Origin: Elioraea tepida
GTDB lineage: Bacteria; Pseudomonadota; Alphaproteobacteria; Acetobacterales; Acetobacteraceae
Length of the DNA stretch: 64,000 bases
NCBI RefSeq assembly: GCF_019203965.1
Contig: NZ_CP076448.1
Span: 1,317,001 to 1,381,000, forward strand
Direction: 5' to 3'
The notes beneath the pieces were generated by a model, which was not told the origin of the DNA, did not search any database, and saw only the letters and a program-made list of their open reading frames with translations. The translations under genes and the position numbers were made by a program. This document shows positions 37,866 through 45,796 of this stretch, in pieces (position 1 is the first letter of the stretch; each line of letters begins with the position of its first letter).

Positions 37866-38369
37866 ATGACCGACCGCCTCGCCCTCCGCGAGTCAGCCAC
37901 CGCCAATCCGCTCGATCTTCTCGAACAGATCGTCGCGGCGAATGACTGGACCTTCGATCGCCGCGGCGACGACGAGATGGCCGTCGAGGTGCCCGGGCGG
38001 TGGTGCGACTACATGCTGCACTTCACCTGGTGCGGCGAGATCAGCGCGATGCATTTCTTCTGCGCCTTCGACCTCAAGGTGCCGGGGCCACGCAAGGCTG
38101 CCGTGCACGAGCTGCTCGCGCTTGCCAACGAGAAGCTCTGGCTCGGCCATTTCGGCATCTGGACGGAGGAGAACGTGCCTGTATTCCGGCACTCGGTTCT
38201 TTTGCGCGGCGCCTCCGGCCTCTCGGTCGAGGCGCTCGAGGACATGGTCGACATCGCGATCACCGAGTGCGAGCGGTTCTTCCCGGCCTTCCAGTTCGTG
38301 CTCTGGGGCGGCAAGACGCCGGCCGACGCGCTTGCCGCCGCCATGCTCGAGTGCGCGGGCGAGGCCTGA
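37866..38369 (+). CDS. YbjN domain-containing protein
   Basis: 167 residues from ATG 37866. The YbjN fold is indicated by LLEQIVAANDWTFDRRGDDE at the N-terminus, the beta-rich YMLHFTWCGEISAMHFFCAF and the helical LLALANEKLWLGHFGIW. It is a putative chaperone-like or sensory protein; biochemical function is not established. It sits 26 bases before proC, a pair commonly conserved in alphaproteobacteria. Confidence 0.88.
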   Translation: MTDRLALRESATANPLDLLEQIVAANDWTFDRRGDDEMAVEVPGRWCDYMLHFTWCGEISAMHFFCAFDLKVPGPRKAAVHELLALANEKLWLGHFGIWTEENVPVFRHSVLLRGASGLSVEALEDMVDIAITECERFFPAFQFVLWGGKTPADALAAAMLECAGEA

Positions 38370-38395
38370 CCGTCGCGAGCGTCGGGGCGGCAGCG

Positions 38396-39196
38396 ATGGC
38401 GTCCGAGGCAACGATCCTGCTCGTCGGCTGCGGCAAGATGGGCGGGGCGATGCTCGCCGGCTGGCGCGAAGCGGGCCGCGGCGTGGCCGTGGTCGAACCC
38501 CGCGCCGCCGTGCCCGACGCCTCTTCCCTCGTCGCGGTCGCCGCCACGCCCGAAGCCCTTCCCGAGCGCCTCGCCCCGGCGGCGGTGGTGTTCGCCGTCA
38601 AGCCGCAGGAAGCGGCGTCGGTCGTTCCGGCCTACGCGCGCTTCGCGGACACGGCTGTATTCCTCTCGATCATGGCGGGCAGGACGATCGCCGGGCTGTC
38701 GTCCCTGCTCGGGGGCGCGGGCCGGATCGTTCGCGCGATGCCGAACACCCCGGCCGCCGTGCGGCGTGGGATCACCGTCGCCTGCCCCGGCGCCGGCGTG
38801 ACGGCGGCCGACCGCGCCTTGTGCGACTCGCTCCTCGGCGCGATTGGGACGGTCGCCTGGGTCGAGGACGAGGCGCTGATCGACCCCGTCACCGCGGTGT
38901 CGGGAAGCGGGCCGGCCTATGTGTTCCTGCTCGCCGAGGCTCTGGAGGAGGCGGGGGTGGCGCAGGGCCTGCCGCGCCCTCTCGCCCGCCGGCTCGCGCG
39001 GGAGACGGTCACCGGCGCAGGCGCCCTGCTTGCGGCGAGCGCGGAGGACGCGGCGGAGCTTCGGCGGAACGTCACGAGCCCGGGCGGCACCACGGCGGCG
39101 GCGCTTTCCGTGCTGATGGCCGAAGGCGGCCTGCCCGACCTCATGGCGCGCGCCGTCGCGGCCGCGACACGCCGCTCGCGAGACCTCGCCGGCTGA
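38396..39196 (+). CDS. proC: Pyrroline-5-carboxylate reductase
   Basis: 266 residues. Nucleotide-binding LLVGCGKMGGAMLAGW, the AMPNTPAAVRRGITV region, and the ProC signature TAVSGSGPAYVFLLAEALEE with NVTSPGGTTAAAL. It catalyses the last step of proline synthesis with NAD(P)H. Cotranscribed with ybjN and followed by the TetR-type gene. Confidence 0.94.
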   Translation: MASEATILLVGCGKMGGAMLAGWREAGRGVAVVEPRAAVPDASSLVAVAATPEALPERLAPAAVVFAVKPQEAASVVPAYARFADTAVFLSIMAGRTIAGLSSLLGGAGRIVRAMPNTPAAVRRGITVACPGAGVTAADRALCDSLLGAIGTVAWVEDEALIDPVTAVSGSGPAYVFLLAEALEEAGVAQGLPRPLARRLARETVTGAGALLAASAEDAAELRRNVTSPGGTTAAALSVLMAEGGLPDLMARAVAAATRRSRDLAG

Positions 39197-39222
39197 GGCC
39201 GCCTCGGTCTATCCTCGATCCC

Positions 39223-39870
39223 ATGGACGGCATCGACCAGTTCGACCGCGAGGTGACAGCGGCGCTTCTGCGCGTGGCCGGCCGCGAGGGCTGGGAAGGG
39301 GTGACGCTCGCGGCCGTGGCGGCGGAGGCAGGGTGCAGCCTTGCTCCGCTCAGGACGCGCTACGGCAGCCGGGAGGCGCTGCTTCTCCGCTTCCTCGCCC
39401 TCGTCGATGCCGCGGCGCTCGCCGAGCCGGCGCAGGGCGACACCCCGCGCGAGCGCCTGTTCGACGTGCTGATGCGTCGCTTCGAGTCGCTCCAGCCGCA
39501 CCGCGCCGGCGTGCTCGCGATCGCCCGCGCCCTCCCCGCCGATCCGTGCCTGCTTGCGCTCGGCACTTCGGCCGGGCTGCGCTCGATGGCATGGATGCTG
39601 GAGGCCGCCGGCATCCCTGCCGCCGGCCTCGCCGGGCGCCTTCGCGCCAAGGCTCTGCTCGCCGTCTGGCTCGGCGCCTTCCGCGCCTGGGCGAAGGACG
39701 AGAGCGCCGACATGAGCGCGACCATGGCGGCGCTCGACCGGCTGCTCGGCCGGGCGGAGAGCCTCGCGCGAACGCTCGAGCCGCTCCTGCCCGGCCGCCC
39801 CGCCGCCGCCCCACCCGACGCAACGCAGCAGGAGCCGGTTGCGGCCTCCGACAAGGTGTCGCCCGGGTGA
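39223..39870 (+). CDS. TetR-family-like transcriptional regulator
   Basis: 215 residues. The N-terminal helix-turn-helix region VTLAAVAAEAGCSLAPLRTRYGSREALL matches TetR proteins (core AVAAEAGCSLAPLRTRYGS). The C-terminal helical domain (ARALPADPCLLALG, LLAVWLGAFRAWAKDES) resembles the COQ9/TetR type. It lies directly upstream of the phasin gene. It may respond to membrane or polymer state, but no target is proven. Confidence 0.75.
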   Translation: MDGIDQFDREVTAALLRVAGREGWEGVTLAAVAAEAGCSLAPLRTRYGSREALLLRFLALVDAAALAEPAQGDTPRERLFDVLMRRFESLQPHRAGVLAIARALPADPCLLALGTSAGLRSMAWMLEAAGIPAAGLAGRLRAKALLAVWLGAFRAWAKDESADMSATMAALDRLLGRAESLARTLEPLLPGRPAAAPPDATQQEPVAASDKVSPG

Positions 39871-39889
39871 TTTTGCCGCACTGCACAAT
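39871..39889 (+). promoter_or_regulatory. TGC-rich imperfect palindrome, candidate PhaR-type site
   Basis: The sequence ttttgccgcactgcacaat contains GC-A-CTGC half sites similar to TGC-rich sequences bound by the polyhydroxyalkanoate regulator PhaR upstream of phasin genes. It ends six bases before a plausible -35 element of the phasin promoter. Assignment rests on motif resemblance and position only. Confidence 0.4.
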
Positions 39890-39894
39890 AGGGT

Positions 39895-39923
39895 TTGACC
39901 CGGCCTTACCGGGTGGCTAGACA
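39895..39923 (+). promoter_or_regulatory. Candidate sigma-70 promoter of the phasin gene
   Basis: TTGACC at 39895-39900 is separated by 17 bases from TAGACA at 39918-39923. The spacing is ideal, and the pair lies about 95 bases upstream of the phasin start codon. Confidence 0.45.
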
Positions 39924-40017
39924 GCGCTCGTTGCGAGACCGCTCGCGCCATCGTGCCCCGATCGGGCGCGGTGCCGCCCCGCCTGTAACACCGCCGAACG
40001 GGACAAGGACGACGACC

Positions 40018-40452
40018 ATGCCAAAGAAGCCGGAAACCGTGTTCGATATGGACATCACCAAGATGATGGCCGAGTTCAAGCTGCCACAGGTCGATATCGA
40101 GGCGATGGTCGCGGCGCAGCGCAGGAACATCGAGACGCTCACCGCCGCCAACAAGCTCGCGCTCGAGGGCATGCAGGCGGTCGCCAAGCGCAACCTCGAG
40201 ATCCTCCAGCAGGCGATGGCCGATCTAACGGAGGCGATGAAGGCGCTCGCCTCGGCCGAGGCGCCTCAGGCCAAGGCGGCGAAGCAGGCCGAGCTGATGA
40301 AGGCCGGCTTCGAGAAGGCGATGCAGAACATGCGCGAGCTTCAGGACATGGTGCAGAAGGTCTCCAGCGAGACGCTCGCCATGCTGAACAAGCGGGTGGC
40401 CGAGGCGCTTGACGAGGTGAAGGCGATGATGGCCGCCGCGGGTAAGGAGTAA
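40018..40452 (+). CDS. Phasin family protein
   Basis: 144 residues, almost wholly amphipathic helix with no Cys. The phasin_2 pattern is clear: VDIEAMVAAQRRNIETLTAA followed by LALEGMQAVAKRNLEILQQA. Binds the surface of PHA granules. ATG is preceded by GGACAAGGAC. No PHA synthase is in the window. The gene has its own promoter-like region and ends before a convergent hairpin. Confidence 0.9.
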   Translation: MPKKPETVFDMDITKMMAEFKLPQVDIEAMVAAQRRNIETLTAANKLALEGMQAVAKRNLEILQQAMADLTEAMKALASAEAPQAKAAKQAELMKAGFEKAMQNMRELQDMVQKVSSETLAMLNKRVAEALDEVKAMMAAAGKE

Positions 40453-40470
40453 GCGGCGCCTTCCCGAAGC

Positions 40471-40504
40471 GACGGGGCGCGAGGCCGGCCCCTCCCGCCC
40501 CGTC
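40471..40504. terminator. Hairpin between the convergent phasin and histidine kinase genes
   Basis: gacggggcg (40471-40479) pairs perfectly with cgccccgtc (40496-40504) around a 16-base loop in the 76-base convergent gap. It could serve as a terminator for both directions, though U-runs are poor. Confidence 0.5.
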
Positions 40505-40528
40505 GTCTGCATCCGTCGCCTGGCCTGG

Positions 40529-41869
40529 TCATGCCGGGAGGCTGATCCGGGCGCGCAAGCCCCCGCGCGGGCTCTCCTCGAGCGCGATCTCGCCGCCATG
40601 CGCGCGCACAATGTCGCGCGCGATCGACAGCCCGAGCCCCGTGCCGCCCGCGCCGGCCGTGGCGCCGAGCCGGACGAAGGGGCGGAAGGCGTGCTCCCGC
40701 TGCTCGGGCGGGATTCCTGGGCCGTCGTCATCAACCGTGATCTGCACCGCTGCCCCGCCCGAGGGCCGGACGGAACGCGCAGCGCCAAGCCAGACATGCG
40801 CGGCGTGGCGTCTCGCGTTGTCGACAAGGTTGGTCAGGCAGCGCCGCATCGCATCGACCCTGAGCGGCACGACGAGCGAGGGCTCCGCCTCGACGGTGAC
40901 GACGGCGCCGTTTCGGCGCGCCTTGCGCGCCACCTCCTCGATCAGCTCGGCGAGGTCGGCAGGCTGCGCCTGCTCCGCTCCCTCGCCGCGCGCGAAGGCG
41001 AGATAGGCCTCGATCATCGCTTCCATCTCGGCGAGGTCGCGCTCGAGCGCCGCCGCCTCCGCCCGGTCCTCCTCGCCGAGCCTGGGCGTGAGCATGGCCA
41101 GGCCGAGCCGCATCCGGGTGATCGGCGTGCGGAGGTCGTGGCTGACGCCCGCGAGCATCTCCGTCCGCTGCGCGAGGAAGCGCGCGATCCGCTCGCGCAT
41201 GCGGTTGAACGAGGCGGCGGCGAGACGCACCTCCTCCGCCCCCTCTGGCTTGATCGGCGCCACGTCCTGGCCTTTGCCGAACGCCTCAGCCGCGGCGGCG
41301 AGGCGGCGGATCGGCTTGACCTGGTTGTTCATGAACAGCACCGCGACCGCGAACAGGATCAGCGCCGAGCCGATCAGCCAGATCACGAACACGGTGACCG
41401 TTCCGGTGAAGAGCCGTTTCGCCGGCGCCTCGACATGGAGAAGCCCGTCGGGAAGCTGCACCGCGATCTCCACCGCCCGCTCGGTGCGCGGCCAGGCGAT
41501 CCGGAACGGCAGGCGCACGCGCTCGGCCAGCGCGGCGGCGAGCTCCGCCTCGGCCGGGCCGGTGCGCGGGTCGGGCTCCTCGGGCAGGACCGCTCCCGGT
41601 TCGAGGCGGATCACGAGCTCGAGCCGTGCGAAGGCCTCGCGCGTCACCCAGGCGAGCGTCTCCTCCCCCGGATGGCGGGCGAGCATCTCGACGATCATCG
41701 CGATGTCGCCCGCCACCGCCGCGGCGAGGCGCCGCGAGACGACCTCCCAGTGCGTGCCGTAAAAGATCTGCAGCGCCACCGCCTGCAGCACGATCAGCGG
41801 GGTGACGATGATCAGGACGCTGCGGCCGAAGAGCGTCCGCGGCAAAAGGCGCTTGAGCCGCGCGCGCAT
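40529..41869 (-). CDS. Sensor histidine kinase, EnvZ-like
   Basis: 446 residues. Two membrane helices (about 17-35 and 160-185) flank a periplasmic domain, then HAMP. The dimerisation box is GVSHDLRTPITRMRLGLAML (His of HDLRTP). The ATP-binding domain has TNLVDNARRHA, DDGPGIP and GGTGLGLSIARDIV. Together with the adjacent OmpR-type regulator it forms a two-component pair. The input is unknown. It lies 9 bases after the response regulator. Confidence 0.93.
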   Translation of the reverse strand: MRARLKRLLPRTLFGRSVLIIVTPLIVLQAVALQIFYGTHWEVVSRRLAAAVAGDIAMIVEMLARHPGEETLAWVTREAFARLELVIRLEPGAVLPEEPDPRTGPAEAELAAALAERVRLPFRIAWPRTERAVEIAVQLPDGLLHVEAPAKRLFTGTVTVFVIWLIGSALILFAVAVLFMNNQVKPIRRLAAAAEAFGKGQDVAPIKPEGAEEVRLAAASFNRMRERIARFLAQRTEMLAGVSHDLRTPITRMRLGLAMLTPRLGEEDRAEAAALERDLAEMEAMIEAYLAFARGEGAEQAQPADLAELIEEVARKARRNGAVVTVEAEPSLVVPLRVDAMRRCLTNLVDNARRHAAHVWLGAARSVRPSGGAAVQITVDDDGPGIPPEQREHAFRPFVRLGATAGAGGTGLGLSIARDIVRAHGGEIALEESPRGGLRARISLPA

Positions 41870-41878
41870 CCCCCGCCC

Positions 41879-42586
41879 TCAGCCGGGCCGGAGCACGTAG
41901 CCCCGGCCGCGCACCGTCTGTAGGAAGGCGGGTTCGCGCGGATCGCGCTCGATCTTGCGCCTCAGCCGCGTCACCTGCACGTCGATCGCCCGCTCGCCAT
42001 GGTCCTCCTGGCCGAGCGCGGCGGCGAGGTCCTCGCGCGTCAGCGTCTCGCCGGCGCGGGCGGCAAGAGCGGCGAGCAGAGCCGCCTCGCCCGAGGTCAG
42101 CCGAACCGGCTCGCCATGGCGGGTGAGAAGGCCGCGGGCGGGATCGAACACCGCATCGCCGAGCCGGACCGGGCCGGCGGACGCCGCCGACGCCGCGGCC
42201 GCAGAGAGGCGACGCAGGATGGTGCGGATCCGCAACAGGAGCTCGCGCGGTTCGAACGGCTTGGCGAGATAGTCGTCCGCCCCCCGCTCGAAGCCGGCGA
42301 TCCTGTCCTCCGGCGCGCCGCGCGCGGTCAGCAGAACAACCGGGATGTCGCGCTCGCGGCGCACCGCCTCGGTCAGCTCGAGGCCGCTCTCGCCGGGCAG
42401 CATCACGTCGAGCACGATCAGGTCGAACTGCATCGCCTTGAGCAGGCGCCGCGCCTCCACCGCATCGGGCGCGACCGTGACCCTGAACCCCTCCCGCTCG
42501 AGGAAGCGGCGCAATAGGTCACGCAGCCGCGAATCGTCATCGACCACAAGCAGGTGCGCGGCATCGGGCGGCGGGGGCGAGGCCAT
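41879..42586 (-). CDS. OmpR-family response regulator
   Basis: 235 residues. The receiver domain has the acidic pair VVDDDSRLRD, the phospho-acceptor Asp in LIVLDVMLPG and the Lys in DDYLAKPFEP. The C-terminal winged helix ends in FLQTVRGRGYVLRPG. Its start overlaps the marR stop (TGATG). It likely acts with the downstream EnvZ-like kinase. Confidence 0.93.
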   Translation of the reverse strand: MASPPPPDAAHLLVVDDDSRLRDLLRRFLEREGFRVTVAPDAVEARRLLKAMQFDLIVLDVMLPGESGLELTEAVRRERDIPVVLLTARGAPEDRIAGFERGADDYLAKPFEPRELLLRIRTILRRLSAAAASAASAGPVRLGDAVFDPARGLLTRHGEPVRLTSGEAALLAALAARAGETLTREDLAAALGQEDHGERAIDVQVTRLRRKIERDPREPAFLQTVRGRGYVLRPG

Positions 42587-43158
42587 CAGGCGACCTTGCC
42601 GCTCTCCCGCAGCGGCGCGCGCCCCGCCTCGACCGGCGTCTCACCCGGCCGGCCACGCTCGAGGCGCGCGGGGCCGCGCTCGCGTGCCTCGAGCCGGGCG
42701 CGCGCCTCCGGCCCCATCATGCCGAGCATCACCCGCCGGAACCCCTCGACCGCCTGCGCACCCGACTCGCGATAGGCGCGCGAGAGCGTGTCGCGCTGCC
42801 GCTCGAACAGACGCCGCTCGAGCTCCTCCCCCTTTGCCGTGAGGGTGAGAAGACGCTGCCGCCGGTCGCTCCGCCCGCGGGCCTGCACGACATAACCGCC
42901 CTCGATGAGCGGCTTCAGCACCCGGCCGAGCGACTGCTTGGTGATACGCAGGATGGCGAGAAGCTCCGAGACGGTGATGCCGGGATGGCGGCCGACGAAA
43001 TAGAGAACGCGGTGGTGGGCTCGGCCCATCCCGAGCGCGGCGAGGATCTCGTCGGGCCCGGCGGTGAAGTCGCGATAGCCGAAGAACAACAACTCCATGC
43101 CGAGGCGTATCTCCTCCTCGCGCAGGAAGAGCAGCGAAGCGGCACCGCGGGGATCCAT
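42586..43158 (-). CDS. MarR-family transcriptional regulator
   Basis: 190 residues. The winged-helix core shows HHRVLYFVGRHPGITVSELL, ILRITKQSLGRVLKPLIEGG and the wing RSDRRQRLLTLTAKGEELE. A long Arg/Glu-rich C-terminal tail is added. It is the first gene of marR-ompR-envZ, divergent from ilvE. A palindrome between the two genes is a candidate operator. Confidence 0.92.
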   Translation of the reverse strand: MDPRGAASLLFLREEEIRLGMELLFFGYRDFTAGPDEILAALGMGRAHHRVLYFVGRHPGITVSELLAILRITKQSLGRVLKPLIEGGYVVQARGRSDRRQRLLTLTAKGEELERRLFERQRDTLSRAYRESGAQAVEGFRRVMLGMMGPEARARLEARERGPARLERGRPGETPVEAGRAPLRESGKVA

Positions 43159-43191
43159 GCGGCCGGGTCTCTCCAGGGTTGAGCGCTCGTT

Positions 43192-43204
43192 ACGTCAGTG
43201 ACGT
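43192..43204. promoter_or_regulatory. Palindrome acgtcaGtgacgt, candidate operator
   Basis: A perfect 6-bp inverted repeat around one central base, 34 bases upstream of the marR start codon. It touches the -35 hexamer of the likely ilvE promoter. Position and symmetry fit binding by the adjacent MarR dimer controlling both units; no direct proof. Confidence 0.5.
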
Positions 43205-43232
43205 TGACATATTAGCGCGCCGACCGTAGCGT
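43204..43232 (+). promoter_or_regulatory. Candidate promoter for ilvE
   Basis: TTGACA at 43204-43209, a 17-base spacer, then TAGCGT at 43227-43232. The -35 is a consensus match and the -10 is poor but typical of GC-rich genomes. About 80 bases precede the start codon. Confidence 0.45.
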
Positions 43233-43311
43233 CGCCAAGGTTTCTCTCGGGGGAGAGCCCGCGCAACAAGATTGCGCCAAACACCATCGCAACGCTCATG
43301 AAGGTGCGTCC

Positions 43312-44208
43312 ATGGCACTCGTTCCCTATGACGACCGCGACGGGCTGATCTGGGTCGACGGCGTCCTGCGCCCCTGGCGCGAGGCGAAGCTGCACGTTCT
43401 CACCCACGGCCTGCACTACGGCTCGGCCGTGTTCGAGGGGGAGCGTGCCTACAACGGCCATGTCTTCAAGCTCACCGAACACAGCCAGCGCCTGCTCGAC
43501 AGCGCCAGGATCATGGACATGACCATTCCCTGGACGCTCGAGGAGATCGACGAGGCGACCAGGGCCACCCTCGCCGCCTCCGGCCTCCAGGACGCCTATG
43601 TCCGCCCGATCGCCTGGCGCGGCTCGGAGATGATGGGTGTGGCGGGGCAGAAGAACACGATCCACCTCGCGATCGCGGTCTGGGAATGGGGCGCCTACTT
43701 CCCCGACCGGATGAAGGGCATTCGCCTCGACATCGGCGAATGGCGCCGGCCGCACCCGAAGACCGCGCCGACCGCGGCCAAGGCCACCGGCCTCTATATG
43801 ATCGCGACCCTCAACAAGCACGCCGCCGAGGCGAAGGGCTATGCCGATGCGCTGATGCTCGACTGGCGCGGCCAGGTCGCCGAAGCGACGGGGGCGAACA
43901 TCTTCTTCGTCATCGACGGCGAGCTGCACACGCCCCTGCCGGACTGCTTCCTCGACGGCATCACCCGACGCACCGTGATGCGGCTTGCGCGCAACCGGCA
44001 GATGAAGGTGGTCGAGCGGGCGATCATGCCCGAGGAGATGGCGCGCGCCACCGAGTGCTTCCTCACCGGCACCGCCGCCGAGGTGACGCCAGTGGCCGAG
44101 ATCGGGCCCTATCGCTTCACCCCGGGCGACATCACGAGAACGCTGCTCGAGGACTATGAGCGAACGGTTCGGATGACGCCCGAGGAAGTGGCCCGGATCG
44201 CCGCCTGA
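43312..44208 (+). CDS. ilvE: Branched-chain amino acid aminotransferase
   Basis: 298 residues. The PLP lysine is K157 in PTAAKATGLY, the substrate/cofactor region includes RGQVAEATGANIFFV, and HGLHYGSAVFEGERAYNG is the usual N-terminal segment. It transfers the amino group between branched-chain amino acids and 2-oxoglutarate. Divergent from the marR-ompR-envZ operon. Confidence 0.93.
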   Translation: MALVPYDDRDGLIWVDGVLRPWREAKLHVLTHGLHYGSAVFEGERAYNGHVFKLTEHSQRLLDSARIMDMTIPWTLEEIDEATRATLAASGLQDAYVRPIAWRGSEMMGVAGQKNTIHLAIAVWEWGAYFPDRMKGIRLDIGEWRRPHPKTAPTAAKATGLYMIATLNKHAAEAKGYADALMLDWRGQVAEATGANIFFVIDGELHTPLPDCFLDGITRRTVMRLARNRQMKVVERAIMPEEMARATECFLTGTAAEVTPVAEIGPYRFTPGDITRTLLEDYERTVRMTPEEVARIAA

Positions 44209-44243
44209 TCGACGCCGCGCCGGCGCGGCCCGGCAGCGGAGCG

Positions 44244-45758
44244 ATGCGGGGTGAGTCGGTGGCGGCGCGACGCGAGGCCTCGGCCCGGACGAGGCCCGAG
44301 CGTGCCGCTTGGCTGCCACGCGCGTTCGCCCTCGTCGCGGCGATCACGCTGGCGCGCGTCGTCTGGCTCGCCTTCGACACGCCCGACCTCTATGCCGACG
44401 AGGCGCAGTACTGGGTCTGGGCGCAGGACTTGCGCTTCGGCTACGTCACGAAGCCCCCTCTCGTCGCCTGGCTGATCGCGGGCACCACCGCCCTCTGCGG
44501 CGACGGCGAGGGCTGCATACGCCTCTCCTCGCCGCTCCTCCATGCCGCCACCGCGCTGCTGCTCGGCGCCGCCGCGGCACGCCTCGCGGGCCCCCGCGCC
44601 GCGCTCTGGACGGCGGGCATCTACGCGACCCTACCTGCGGTGTCGGTCTCCTCGGCGATCGTCTCGACCGACCCAGGCTTGCTGACGGCCTGGGCCGCCG
44701 CCCTCTACGCGCTCGTGCGGCTGCGCGAGGGGGCGGGCGCAGTCTGGTGGGCGGTGCTCGGCCTCGCTCTCGGCCTTGGGTTCCTCGCCAAATATGCGAT
44801 GGCAGGCTTCCTCGGCGGGCTCGTGCTGACGCTCGCGCTCGACCGCGAGGCGCGCGCGACCCTCCTGCGCGGACCGGGGCCGTGGCTTGGGCTCGGGGTC
44901 GCGCTCGCCGTGGTCGCGCCGAACCTCGCCTGGAACCTCGCGCACGGCTTCGCCACCGTCCGCCATGTCGGCGAGAACGCGAATCTCCGCGCCGGCCCCT
45001 CTTTCAACCCAGGCGAGGGGCTCGAGTTCTTCGGCGCCCAGTTTGGCGTGTTCGGCCCGATCACCTTCGTGCTCCTGCTGTGGGTGCTCGCACGGCGCGA
45101 GACCTGGGCCGAGCCGACGACGCGCATGCTCGGGCTGTTTTCCGCTCCGATGGGGCTCGTGATGCTCGCGCAGTCCTTCGCGAGCCGCGCCAACGCGAAC
45201 TGGGCCGCACCGATCTACCTCGCCGGCACGCTTCTCGTCGTGCCCTGGGTGCTGGCGACGGGCCGGGTGATCCTGTTGCGCGCCGCCGTCGGGCTGCACC
45301 TCGCGGCCGCACTCGTCCTCTTCGCCGGCCCCCCCGCCCTTGCCGCCGCCGGCATCGAGCTGCCGCGCCGGGCCGACCCCTGGATGCGCCAGCGCGGCTG
45401 GGAGGCGCTCGGGTCGGCGATCTCCCGGATCGCCTCCGAGCATCCCGGGGCACGGCTCCTGTTCGAGCAGCGCCGCGACATGGCGAGCCTGATCTACTAC
45501 GTCCGCCCCCACCCGCTCGATGCGCGGATGTGGGAAGCGGACGGTATAGCTCGGAACGAGTTCGAGCTGACGGCCGCTCTCGCTCCGGGCGATCGCGGCC
45601 CGTTCCTGTTCGTCACCCGGCGCGACAGCGCCCCAGACGTGGTCGGCCGCTTCGAGGACGCGACCCGTATCGGTCGGGTGACGGTGCCGACCCACCCGGA
45701 CGCCGCGCTGCGCTACACGGTCTGGCGGCTCGAGGGTTTCCGCGGCTACCGGGACTGA
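44244..45758 (+). CDS. GT39-family membrane glycosyltransferase (ArnT/PMT-like)
   Basis: 504 residues. The first membrane helix is followed by the catalytic loop LYADEAQYWVWAQDLRFGY (Asp-Glu pair) and KPPLVAWLIAGTTAL, diagnostic of PMT_2/ArnT-type lipid-linked sugar transferases. Ten or more hydrophobic helices follow, with a soluble C-terminal domain. It transfers a sugar from a polyprenyl carrier, probably to a cell-envelope glycan. Target unknown. Confidence 0.88.
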   Translation: MRGESVAARREASARTRPERAAWLPRAFALVAAITLARVVWLAFDTPDLYADEAQYWVWAQDLRFGYVTKPPLVAWLIAGTTALCGDGEGCIRLSSPLLHAATALLLGAAAARLAGPRAALWTAGIYATLPAVSVSSAIVSTDPGLLTAWAAALYALVRLREGAGAVWWAVLGLALGLGFLAKYAMAGFLGGLVLTLALDREARATLLRGPGPWLGLGVALAVVAPNLAWNLAHGFATVRHVGENANLRAGPSFNPGEGLEFFGAQFGVFGPITFVLLLWVLARRETWAEPTTRMLGLFSAPMGLVMLAQSFASRANANWAAPIYLAGTLLVVPWVLATGRVILLRAAVGLHLAAALVLFAGPPALAAAGIELPRRADPWMRQRGWEALGSAISRIASEHPGARLLFEQRRDMASLIYYVRPHPLDARMWEADGIARNEFELTAALAPGDRGPFLFVTRRDSAPDVVGRFEDATRIGRVTVPTHPDAALRYTVWRLEGFRGYRD

Positions 45759-45796
45759 GGGGCGGCGGCGGCCGCAGGGTGCTAGACTCGCCGCCG

